This document shows positions 1-4,532 of a stretch of DNA of 5,816 nt, in pieces. The notes below the pieces were generated by a model that saw only the letters and a list, made by a program, of their open reading frames with translations, was not told where the DNA came from and ran no database searches. Both the position numbers and the translations under genes were made by a program. Source of the DNA: Treponema sp. Its GTDB lineage: Bacteria > Spirochaetota > Spirochaetia > Treponematales > Breznakiellaceae. Location of the stretch: positions 1 through 5,816 of the forward strand of contig JAISAK010000200.1 in assembly GCA_031266695.1 (NCBI GenBank), written 5' to 3'. Numbering within the stretch: the first letter of the stretch is position 1; each line of letters opens with the position of its first letter.

Positions 1-181
1 CCACGAAGCCCTGGCCGCGGTCCGTACCACTCCCATGGTCATGGCTATGGGACAGGCCGCGGGAACCGCCGCGGCCCTGGCGGGAAAAAACAATACCCCG
101 GTTCAGGATGTTGATATAAAGGAACTGCAGAAAATCATGATAAAGGAAGGCGCTTTTCTCAAACCCTGGCGTAAACCATAA
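1..181 (+). CDS. FAD-dependent oxidoreductase, C-terminal end (5' partial)
   Basis: Only the last 59 codons are in the window, read from base 2 to a TAA at 179-181. The visible residues contain VRTTPMVMAMGQAAGTAAALA followed by a VQDVDIKELQKIMIKEGAFL tail. The GQAAGTAAA stretch and the closing 'v..vdi..Lq..L...G' helix are typical of the C-terminus of the FAD-dependent oxidoreductases related to fumarate reductase-like flavoproteins (FAD_oxidored family), where the Gly/Ala-rich segment packs against the flavin. The substrate cannot be told from this fragment. The gene is convergent with all other genes here; the 59 bp to the next stop codon hold no convincing terminator. The family call is by motif recognition; the N-terminal dinucleotide-binding fold lies outside the window. 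Confidence 0.75.
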   Translation, partial: HEALAAVRTTPMVMAMGQAAGTAAALAGKNNTPVQDVDIKELQKIMIKEGAFLKPWRKP

Positions 182-219
182 CCGATCCGCTGTTCCCCCG
201 GCAGTCTGCTGTACTTTTA

Positions 220-232
220 TGCGCGAAGCGCA
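220..232. repeat. Small perfect hairpin between convergent genes
   Basis: TGCGC-GAA-GCGCA forms a 5-bp stem with a 3-nt loop between the convergent stops at 181 and 241. Neither strand has a T-tract immediately after it, so it is at best a weak or factor-assisted end signal for either gene. Confidence 0.3.
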
Positions 233-240
233 ACAAACTC

Positions 241-549
241 CTATTCAGCTTTTTTCAGGTAATGCGAAAAACACCATCCCTCCCTGCCCTTTGCGCTTCT
301 TACATACGCCCAGGGAGAAAGTATATTATTGTCTTCCACTATTCCTCCTTCCTTCAAAAAAGAAACGACAGCGCCTATTTTCAGATACTCGGAAGCCCTC
401 GCGCTGACCTCCTGGGCCGGGAAAAGGTACATCTGCCTTGTTAAGCAATATTTTTCATTGGGAACCAATACCAGGTCGTTTGTTACGGGCGGTTTTACCG
501 GCTGCGCTTCTTGGGGGGCCGGTGAAAACAGGGATTTCAGAAAATTCAT
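241..549 (-). CDS. Small protein with bacterial SH3-like domain
   Basis: The product is 102 aa. The start is set at the ATG at 547-549 because AAGGAG lies 6 nt upstream of it; the next ATG upstream (562-564) abuts and precedes that Shine-Dalgarno, so it cannot use it. Residues 1-12 (MNFLKSLFSPAP) are short and hydrophobic but too short for a normal signal peptide, and are followed by a Pro-rich linker to about residue 22. Residues about 35-100 look like a bacterial SH3-type small beta barrel: a strand with LTRQMYLFPAQ, a KIGAVVSFLKEGG turn, then WAYVRSAKGREGWCFSHYLKK, where the W-x-V-R-x-(8)-GWCxSxYL pattern resembles the 'W.kV....g..GWv...yL' end of SH3b repeats. Such domains bind peptides or wall material in many proteins, but no partner is evident here. 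No terminator is clear downstream. Confidence 0.65.
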   Translation of the reverse strand: MNFLKSLFSPAPQEAQPVKPPVTNDLVLVPNEKYCLTRQMYLFPAQEVSARASEYLKIGAVVSFLKEGGIVEDNNILSPWAYVRSAKGREGWCFSHYLKKAE

Positions 550-555
550 AGGATA

Positions 556-561
556 CTCCTT
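556..561 (-). promoter_or_regulatory. Ribosome binding site deciding the start of the SH3-like protein
   Basis: On the minus strand this reads AAGGAG, 6 nt before the ATG at 549. It directly follows an alternative in-frame ATG at 564, which rules out that longer start. Confidence 0.7.
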
Positions 562-570
562 CATTTACAG

Positions 571-585
571 TGGGTCTGATACCCA
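571..585. repeat. Inverted repeat upstream of the SH3-like gene
   Basis: TGGGT-CTGAT-ACCCA is a perfect 5-bp inverted repeat with a 5-nt centre, 22 bp upstream of the start codon at 549. It could be an operator or an untranslated-leader hairpin; the sequence alone does not decide. Confidence 0.35.
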
Positions 586-609
586 GGAACCCGCTCACCG
601 GCGCGCGTC

Positions 610-654
610 GAACCAAAGGTTCGGGGAACCGAAGGTTCAACGAACCCTTGGTTC
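610..654. repeat. Array of six alternating GAACC/GGTTC half-sites, 8-bp period
   Basis: The half-sites are GAACC 610-614, GGTTC 618-622, GAACC 626-630, GGTTC 634-638, GAACC 642-646 and GGTTC 650-654. Every pair is separated by exactly 3 nt (aaa, ggg, gaa, aac, ctt). The array therefore reads as three direct 16-bp units, each a GAACC-N3-GGTTC palindrome, or as overlapping palindromes on an 8-bp step. The half-sites are invariant while the spacers vary. It lies in the 216-bp gap between two minus-strand genes. A possible degenerate extension (GAACT at 660) breaks the period. Confidence 0.85.
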
Positions 655-668
655 AAGGGGAACTCTGC

Positions 669-707
669 AACCCAAAAGGGCTGCCTGCCGGGGAAGTTCA
701 TTGGGTT
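669..707. repeat. Nested inverted repeats AACCCAA ... TTGGGTT
   Basis: AACCCAA (669-675) and TTGGGTT (701-707) are perfect 7-bp inverted arms 25 nt apart; CCC-AAAA-GGG (671-680) is a competing inner palindrome. They follow directly on the GAACC/GGTTC array, so much of 571-752 is palindromic DNA. Confidence 0.4.
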
Positions 708-723
708 AAAAATTACAATCGGA

Positions 724-752
724 ATTCCCTGATATTAAAAGTGTCAGGGAAT
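724..752 (-). terminator. Hairpin just downstream of the 115-aa ORF, possible terminator
   Basis: ATTCCCTGA (724-732) and TCAGGGAAT (744-752) are perfect 9-bp arms with an 11-nt loop, 13 bp past the TGA at 766-768 on the minus strand. The T-rich stretch on that strand (TAATTTTT, about 707-714) begins 37 nt beyond the hairpin rather than directly after it, so this is not a canonical intrinsic terminator. It may instead protect a transcript 3' end. Confidence 0.35.
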
Positions 753-765
753 ACGAAAAGGAGTA

Positions 766-1113
766 TCAGATTCTGAGTTTGAAATGTATTCCGTTTTTTA
801 TATCCAGCTGTTTGCTTTCTTTAATCATCATCATGGCATCGGCGTCATACCTGGGGGACACGGCAAGGGACTGATTAAGTCCGGGGTTGTTCGTTTTACT
901 CTGCCGCGCCGTATGCCGCAGATTTTCGGAGGCCCGCAAAATTGCCGGCTGCGGAAGGCGCGAATCCGTAAATTCTTCTATGCTGCCCGTATCCTGGGGC
1001 GAGTGAAAAGCGTCCGCGTTATCAAAAGAGGAAAAATCACCGTAGCCGTTTAAGCTAAGGATCAAAAGTATTGCGAGGGGAAACAGACAGAATCCGTTTT
1101 TTGGACATTTCAC
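766..1113 (-). CDS. Hypothetical small exported protein
   Basis: The product is 115 aa. It starts at GTG (1111-1113), preceded by GAGGGA about 4 nt upstream. Residues 1-25 look like a signal peptide: MKCPKNG, a hydrophobic core FCLFPLAILLILSL, then NGYG as a plausible cleavage region. The rest (26-115) is polar, rich in Ser, Asn and Asp, with no cysteines and no domain I recognise; it ends in a short basic segment (KNGIHFKLRI). There is no lipobox cysteine after the hydrophobic core. It may be a genuine secreted or periplasmic protein or a decayed remnant. The opposite strand also has an open frame (784-1053), but without a signal peptide or a well-spaced ribosome site, so this strand is preferred. 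No function is assigned. Confidence 0.45.
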   Translation of the reverse strand: MKCPKNGFCLFPLAILLILSLNGYGDFSSFDNADAFHSPQDTGSIEEFTDSRLPQPAILRASENLRHTARQSKTNNPGLNQSLAVSPRYDADAMMMIKESKQLDIKNGIHFKLRI

Positions 1114-1170
1114 GGGGTCCCTCTTTTTTGGGAATACCGGCGTCTTTTACAGGAAAACCCCGGCCCCCGT

Positions 1171-1192
1171 ACCGGCGGCAAAGAACCGGCGG
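1171..1192. repeat. Short direct repeat ACCGGCGG x2
   Basis: ACCGGCGG occurs at 1171-1178 and 1185-1192, in a very G+C-rich stretch between the 115-aa ORF and the palindromic element. It may contribute to an imperfect GC-rich hairpin (CCCCGGCCCCCG ... CGGGCGGGG). It is probably minor. Confidence 0.3.
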
Positions 1193-1215
1193 GCGGGGAC
1201 CAACACGGGCGGGTT

Positions 1216-1358
1216 TAATTCGAGTCTGTCCATAATGTAGACACATTATGGACAGACCTCCTTAAAACAGGCATTTTGCGTACCGTTTTGGTACAAAACG
1301 GGAGCAAATGCAAGGTCTGTCCGCAAAGTAACCGACTTTGTGGACAGACACTAATTCG
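1216..1358. mobile_element. MITE-like palindromic element with flanking TAATTCG direct repeats
   Basis: There are three hairpins in 126 bp. Hairpin 1: arms 1224-1238 and 1243-1257, 15 bp perfect, beginning GTCTGTCC and ending GGACAGAC, with a 4-nt loop. Hairpin 2: CCGTTTTG-gta-CAAAACGG (1283-1301), enclosed by GCATTTTGC (1271-1279) and GCAAATGC (1304-1311). Hairpin 3: arms 1315-1329 and 1335-1349, 14 of 15 matching, again with GTCTGTCC/GGACAGAC ends. The outermost GTCTGTCC (1224) and GGACAGAC (1342-1349) act as terminal inverted repeats, and TAATTCG flanks the unit as a direct repeat (1216-1222 and 1352-1358), like a 7-bp target duplication. The element encodes nothing convincing. Its right edge abuts and overlaps the TAG stop (1351-1353) of the neighbouring gene. 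A third TAATTCG at 2031, next to a related half-element, means the 7-mer may be part of the repeat instead. It could also serve as a 3'-end hairpin for the neighbour. Confidence 0.5.
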
Positions 1359-1992
1359 TAAAAGACATCCTCATGCCGTTGGTGCGGAGGGACACCCAGT
1401 TCCCCTTGAGGGGCAGATCCTTCCGGTCAATATACAAAACATAGTAAACAGACCCATCCTCGGTAGGATCGTAGACCCTGACTTCACCGCTGTCGCCGTC
1501 GGCAATAATTTTGAAATGAACCGGATAGGCAAGACTCTCGTCGGTTAGAAAATTGACGTACCTGTTCAGATCGTAGTTCTCCACAAGATCCATTTGGGAA
1601 TTGGTCTGGCTGCGGTAAAGCTGGGCGCTTAGTCCCTGCGGGATATTTTTGTTTATCGGATTTTCATCGTAATTGAGCCAGAGCAGATAGGATTTGCCCG
1701 CGCCCCAGGAAGCGCCGTTATACGCGGTGTCTTCAAAAATATGAAGGCCAAAACCGCCATGCCCGTCTTCAGCCCCGTTTTCGTAACGGGCGTCGAATTC
1801 GTATACTATGGCGCCGTTCTGGGGAGCCTGAATATTTACCTTTGCAAGCCCGGCTTTTGCGTCATTCTGATACAGGCGTTGACCGGTAATAGCCCAGTTT
1901 CCTGAAGCAAAATGATACTCAGGCAGCTGAACCTGGGCAAACAGGGCGGCCGCCACGCCGAACAGAAACAGTACCAATACGACCCGTTTCAT
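1351..1992 (-). CDS. Exported hypothetical protein, probable beta-sandwich
   Basis: The product is 213 aa. The start at 1990-1992 is fixed by a perfect AGGAGG (1997-2002) 4 nt upstream and by the signal peptide that follows: MKR, then VVLVLFLFGVAAALFAQ with likely cleavage after AQ (residue 20). The mature part is rich in aromatic, Gly and Asp residues and alternates in a way typical of beta strands: NWAITGQRLYQ (32-42), IVYEFDARYENG (62-73), DGHGGFGLHIFED (76-88), KSYLLWLNYDE (100-110), LSAQLYRSQT (121-130), VHFKIIADGDSGEVRVYD (158-175), YYVLYIDR (183-190) and a final WVSLRTNGMRMSF. The order (a 'not all' description of the particle, a gain/loss of heat-like ligand strand, then a closing strand ending in 'GMRMSF') is reminiscent of concanavalin A-like jelly-roll proteins of the LamG/DUF1080 kind. 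That is a fold guess; no catalytic residues are identified. It probably acts in the periplasm or outside the cell. It has its own candidate promoter and is bracketed by related inverted repeats. Confidence 0.75.
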   Translation of the reverse strand: MKRVVLVLFLFGVAAALFAQVQLPEYHFASGNWAITGQRLYQNDAKAGLAKVNIQAPQNGAIVYEFDARYENGAEDGHGGFGLHIFEDTAYNGASWGAGKSYLLWLNYDENPINKNIPQGLSAQLYRSQTNSQMDLVENYDLNRYVNFLTDESLAYPVHFKIIADGDSGEVRVYDPTEDGSVYYVLYIDRKDLPLKGNWVSLRTNGMRMSFTN

Positions 1993-2030
1993 AAAACCTC
2001 CTAAATCCCGCCCTCCGGGCAGGATAACGC

Positions 2031-2056
2031 TAATTCGTGTCCGCCTGCAAAGTCGG
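2031..2056 (-). repeat. Diverged inverted copy of the right end of the 1216-1358 element
   Basis: Read on the minus strand this begins CCGACTTTG and ends GGACACGAATTA. It aligns with plus-strand 1332-1358, which begins with the same nine bases and ends AGACACTAATTCG, at about 21 of 27 positions when one further base is included. On the plus strand it opens with TAATTCG (2031-2037), the 7-mer that flanks the element at 1216 and 1352. It lies in the probable 5' leader of the exported protein gene. Confidence 0.5.
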
Positions 2057-2081
2057 CTGCTGCCGCTTTTCAGGCAAATCC

Positions 2082-2110
2082 ATTGTAACATGTTTCCGGA
2101 AAAGTGGGAA
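2082..2110 (-). promoter_or_regulatory. Candidate sigma-70 promoter for the exported protein gene
   Basis: On the minus strand TTCCCA (2105-2110) and TACAAT (2082-2087) are separated by 17 bp. Upstream of the -35 is an A/T-rich tract (about 2111-2140, A-rich on the minus strand) that could act as an UP element. Transcription would start near 2075 and give a leader of about 80 nt that includes the repeat at 2031-2056. The -35 matches consensus at only 4 of 6 positions. Confidence 0.4.
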
Positions 2111-2208
2111 TTAGTTTTTTTATTTTTAACAATTTTTCACATAGAATCGCGTCCCGGTTTCCGGCCGATTGACCGTATACCAATGCGCAATTTGAAATCA
2201 ACAACCTC

Positions 2209-3498
2209 TTATTCCTCTTTTTCGCGCCCGCAAAAAGCCCGGATTTCCGCCGCAAGGTAAAACGAACCCAGCCCAAGAACGGGCAGCCCCTCCGCGCGGC
2301 CCCTTGCCAGGGCCTGCCGGATTGCCGTTTCGGTTTCCCTGACGAAGACGAGCCTGTCCGGGGGAAGATCCGGCTGCGCGGCGGCGGCCCGGAAAAGGTT
2401 ATATACCCTTTCCGGTTCGCTTACCTTGAAGGTTCCGGGGGTGGTAATGATAACGCGGGAAAAATGGGGAAGCAGGACTTCCGCCATAGCGCCGGCGTTT
2501 TTGTCCGCCGCGCAGCCAAAGAGGAGTATGCCGCCCCTTCCGTAAAGCCCGCAGAAGGTTTCGCAGCACAGGGCCGCGCTGCCCGGCGTATGGGCCCCGT
2601 CGATAATCACCGGCGGCTCCTTCGAGACAAGCTCAAAACGGGCGGGGATTTTGAACCGCGCAAGCCCCCGGCGCACGGGCTCCTCCCCGATATCCGGAAA
2701 GGCCTTTTTGAGGGCCGTAACGGCAAGCGCGGCGTTCCTGGCCTGTATCGCTCCCGGCACGGGAACGGAAAGTTCCAGGGGCGCGTTGAAAAAACCCGGC
2801 TGTCTGAAAACCAGGCGGAAATCCGTACCGTCCCGGTGAACGCGGATGTTTTCCACCCTTACGGTTTCGGGAAGGTACAGGAGGGGGCTGCCCTTTTCGG
2901 CGGCCCGCCGCCGGAACACCTCAAGGGCCTCGGGGGGCTGTTCGCCCAGAACCAGGGGCCGCCCCGGCTTTATGATCCCCGCCTTTTCGCCGGCGACGGC
3001 GGCAAGGGTATTGCCCAGGAATTCGGTGTGCTCAAGCTCAATAACGGTGATCGCCGAAATCAGGGGATCGACAATATTGGTGGAATCAAGCCGCCCCCCC
3101 AGGCCTGTTTCCAGAACCATAGTGTCACAGCCCCCCCGCCGCGCGCAGAGAAAAAAGTAAAGGGTAAGAAGCTCGAAAAAACTCGGCCCTTCCCCTTCTT
3201 CGCGGCGGGGGTCGAAGAGGCCGGCGCCGGAATTCTCCGCGCCCAGGGATTCGGCAATGCGCCGCAATTCGCCGCCCGCGGCCCGGTAGGTTTCCTCGTC
3301 GAAAAAGGAAGAGTTAAGGCTGATCCGTTCCCGGTAATCGCTTACGTGGGGCGACATATAGCGGGCTGTCCGGCGGCCGGCGGCTTCAAGCATTGAAGAG
3401 ATCATCCCCGTTACGGAACCCTTACCCTTGGAACCGGCGACATGGATTGACGGAGCGCAGCGCTCGGGATGTCCCGCCAGGGAGGCAAGGAATTCCAT
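2209..3498 (-). CDS. folC: Folylpolyglutamate synthase (FolC/FPGS family), start unresolved
   Basis: FolC adds glutamate to (dihydro/tetrahydro)folate in an ATP-dependent Mur ligase-type reaction in the cytoplasm. Coordinates use the first ATG (429 aa). Motifs, numbered from it: P-loop GSKGKGS at 22-28; LETGLGGRLDSTN at 129-141; ELEHTEFLG at 154-162; EKAGI at 171-175, with the lysine that is carbamylated in family members; ARNAALA at 253-259; PARFE at 285-289; DGAHTP at 300-305; GSFYLA at 411-416. SKGKGS and DGAHT resemble the forms in eukaryotic FPGS more than E. coli FolC (TNGKGT, DVAHN), which hints at FPGS rather than dual activity, but this is inference. The ATG has no Shine-Dalgarno and equals the Met of the conserved FRLDRM segment, so the N-terminus appears to start further upstream (see 3499-3585). 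Unlike acsC-acsE, it lies beyond a strong terminator. No terminator is evident after its TAA. Confidence 0.88.
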   Translation of the reverse strand: MEFLASLAGHPERCAPSIHVAGSKGKGSVTGMISSMLEAAGRRTARYMSPHVSDYRERISLNSSFFDEETYRAAGGELRRIAESLGAENSGAGLFDPRREEGEGPSFFELLTLYFFLCARRGGCDTMVLETGLGGRLDSTNIVDPLISAITVIELEHTEFLGNTLAAVAGEKAGIIKPGRPLVLGEQPPEALEVFRRRAAEKGSPLLYLPETVRVENIRVHRDGTDFRLVFRQPGFFNAPLELSVPVPGAIQARNAALAVTALKKAFPDIGEEPVRRGLARFKIPARFELVSKEPPVIIDGAHTPGSAALCCETFCGLYGRGGILLFGCAADKNAGAMAEVLLPHFSRVIITTPGTFKVSEPERVYNLFRAAAAQPDLPPDRLVFVRETETAIRQALARGRAEGLPVLGLGSFYLAAEIRAFCGREKEE

Positions 3499-3585
3499 TC
3501 TGTCCAGGCGGAAACTTTTCGGGGTTTGCCCTTTTTCAAGATTGATAAACCACGAAAGCCAGGAAAAAACTTCCGCGGAGCTTTT
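3499..3585 (-). other. folC: Upstream segment encoding the conserved FolC N-terminus without a normal start codon
   Basis: In frame with the ATG at 3498, these 29 codons read KSSAEVFSWLSWFINLEKG, then QTPKSFRLDR. This matches the usual FolC opening: compare E. coli 'ASWLSYLENLHSK ... LGLERV' just before the P-loop segment. There is no ATG, GTG or TTG in this stretch. The frame stays open back to a TGA at 3721-3723, still with none of these; the only distal CTG is at 3649-3651, with AAGGA 7 nt upstream of it, which would give 480 aa but would read straight through the terminator. Either an unusual start, a lost start, or an indel in the adjoining T7 tract is involved. Confidence 0.6.
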
Positions 3586-3620
3586 AAAAAAAGAATCCGC
3601 CGGGCTGCCGGCGGAATTTT
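3586..3620 (-). terminator. Intrinsic terminator of the acsC-acsE transcript
   Basis: On the minus strand: AAAA, then TCCGCCGG-CAGC-CCGGCGGA (3615-3596; perfect 8-bp GC-rich stem, 4-nt loop), then TTCTTTTTTT (3595-3586). This has all the parts of a Rho-independent terminator: A-tract, tight GC stem and U-tract. It begins about 67 bp after the acsE stop and ends directly where the FolC-like codons begin. Confidence 0.85.
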
Positions 3621-3682
3621 CCTCTGCGGAAAAAAGGGTTTTGTTACACAGGTTCGGATCCTTGCATAAAAACGAAAGCGTC

Positions 3683-4468
3683 TCAAATTTCCAGATACGA
3701 GTCCGCGTAGAGACTGTTGTTCATAATAATGTCCGCCGACTTAATGGTTTCCATAAGCCGTTGATCGCAGGGATTGACAATGGCCGAGGTAAGGCCGTTG
3801 TTAATCGCCATAGCAACCATTACCGCGTCCATAATGGGGCGGATATGCTTGGGCATCATGTTGGAAATATTGGAAAGGCCGCCGGTTGAATTGAAGCCCA
3901 TGTCGCGAAGCTGGCGGATAAAGTCCAGCACCTGGGTCTGCTTGTCCTGCATTCCCTTGATAACAAGGAAAAGAGGGTCGAACCAGAGATCCTCCGCTTC
4001 CATGCCAAGCCCCATGCCGTGCTCAAGCATTTCCTGGCAGTAGCCCATGCGCTCGTCGTTGTCCGAGGGGACGCCCTGCTTGGCGCAGAGGGCAATGCAG
4101 ATGGCGCCGTTGGCCGCCGCGAGGTCGATATTGGAAAGCCTGTCCCCGGCGTCGGCGGAATTGACAATGGGCTTGCCCTTGCCGCGGTTGTACACGGAAA
4201 TACCCGCCTCAATGGCTTTCTTGTTCGCGGTATCCAGGCAGAGGGGAACATTATCAAAATTTTCCTGGAGCAGTTTTACCGCCCACTTCATAAGATCCGG
4301 GCCGTTTTTTTCGGCGGGGCCGATATTTACATCAAGATACACCGCGCCGGCGTCAAGCTGTTCCTTTGCCCGTTTCAGAATGGGTTCGGGGTTCATAGTT
4401 TCCATAGCGGCGCGAATAGCCGGCGAAATACAGTGAATACGTTCACCAATCGTTATAAATTTTCCCAT
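3683..4468 (-). CDS. acsE: 5-methyltetrahydrofolate:corrinoid/iron-sulfur protein methyltransferase
   Basis: AcsE transfers the methyl group of CH3-tetrahydrofolate to Co(I) of the corrinoid iron-sulfur protein (AcsCD), linking the folate branch of the Wood-Ljungdahl pathway to acetyl-CoA synthase; it is cytoplasmic. The product is 261 aa, about the length of the Moorella enzyme (262). The start ATG (4466-4468) has AGGAGG 4 nt upstream. It is a TIM-barrel pterin-binding protein: FITIGERIH (4-12) corresponds to the family's LIIGERIN; LDVNIGP (45-51) carries the pterin-contacting Asp/Asn; LCLDTAN (76-82) is next; VNS (102-104), GVPSDNDER (132-140) and FDPL (163-166) follow; GLSNIS (197-202) carries the Asn equivalent to the catalytic Asn199 of Moorella; NPCDQRLMET (232-241) is near the end. 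It follows acsC by 64 bp, so the pair is probably co-transcribed, and it is the last gene before the terminator at 3586-3620. Confidence 0.95.
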   Translation of the reverse strand: MGKFITIGERIHCISPAIRAAMETMNPEPILKRAKEQLDAGAVYLDVNIGPAEKNGPDLMKWAVKLLQENFDNVPLCLDTANKKAIEAGISVYNRGKGKPIVNSADAGDRLSNIDLAAANGAICIALCAKQGVPSDNDERMGYCQEMLEHGMGLGMEAEDLWFDPLFLVIKGMQDKQTQVLDFIRQLRDMGFNSTGGLSNISNMMPKHIRPIMDAVMVAMAINNGLTSAIVNPCDQRLMETIKSADIIMNNSLYADSYLEI

Positions 4469-4484
4469 GATTCCTCCTAAAATG

Positions 4485-4501
4485 TGCCCGTAGTACGGGC
4501 A
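4485..4501 (-). repeat. Intercistronic palindrome between acsC and acsE
   Basis: TGCCCGTA-G-TACGGGCA is a perfect 17-bp palindrome. As RNA it would form a 6-bp stem (UGCCCG/CGGGCA) with a 5-nt loop. It is followed on the minus strand by CATTTT and then the acsE ribosome site. It could be a processing or stability element, or a weak attenuator, that sets acsC:acsE ratios. There is no proper U-tract, so it is not a full terminator. Confidence 0.45.
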
Positions 4502-4532
4502 GACACCGAATATTTCCCGCTCTTTAAAGATG

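Noticed and set aside
610..622. CGAACCAAAGGTTCG as a LexA/SOS box of the Gram-positive type (CGAAC-N4-GTTCG).
   Set aside because: The half-sites GAAC and GTTC are separated by 5 nt instead of 4, and the adjacent genes are not typical SOS genes. A related but different dimeric regulator remains possible.
610..654. Possible CRISPR array.
   Set aside because: The repeat units are only 5 bp with 3-nt spacers and there are no cas genes. The geometry does not fit.
610..660. tRNA-like T-arm (GGTTC, GGTTCAA) in the repeat array.
   Set aside because: No acceptor stem, anticodon arm or CCA end can be folded around it. The GGTTC motif is explained by the 8-bp periodic array.
784..1053. An 89-codon plus-strand open frame opposite the 115-aa exported protein.
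   Set aside because: The AAGGAG at 758-763 is too far (about 20 nt) from its ATG, and the protein shows no signal peptide or motif. The minus-strand reading has both a ribosome site and a signal peptide.
1055..1246. A 63-codon minus-strand open frame starting inside the first hairpin, with AGGAGG about 10 nt upstream.
   Set aside because: It overlaps the start of the 115-aa ORF in another frame, has an Arg/Pro-rich composition typical of noncoding GC-rich DNA, and its start is part of the palindromic repeat.
1315..1349. Hairpin directly after the exported protein gene as an intrinsic terminator.
   Set aside because: The stem is long, but on the minus strand it is followed by CTTGCATTTGC rather than a T-tract. 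It is better explained as part of the palindromic element.
2464..3396. A 310-codon open frame on the plus strand opposite folC.
   Set aside because: It lies wholly antisense to a gene with all FolC motifs. Its translation is rich in Arg, Gly, Pro and Lys without any domain, as expected for a shadow of GC-rich codons.
3411..3686. Alternative minus-strand frame starting at TTG 3686, overlapping the acsE stop.
   Set aside because: It reads through the terminator and its residues do not resemble FolC. It matters only as a possible donor frame if the T7 tract contains an indel.
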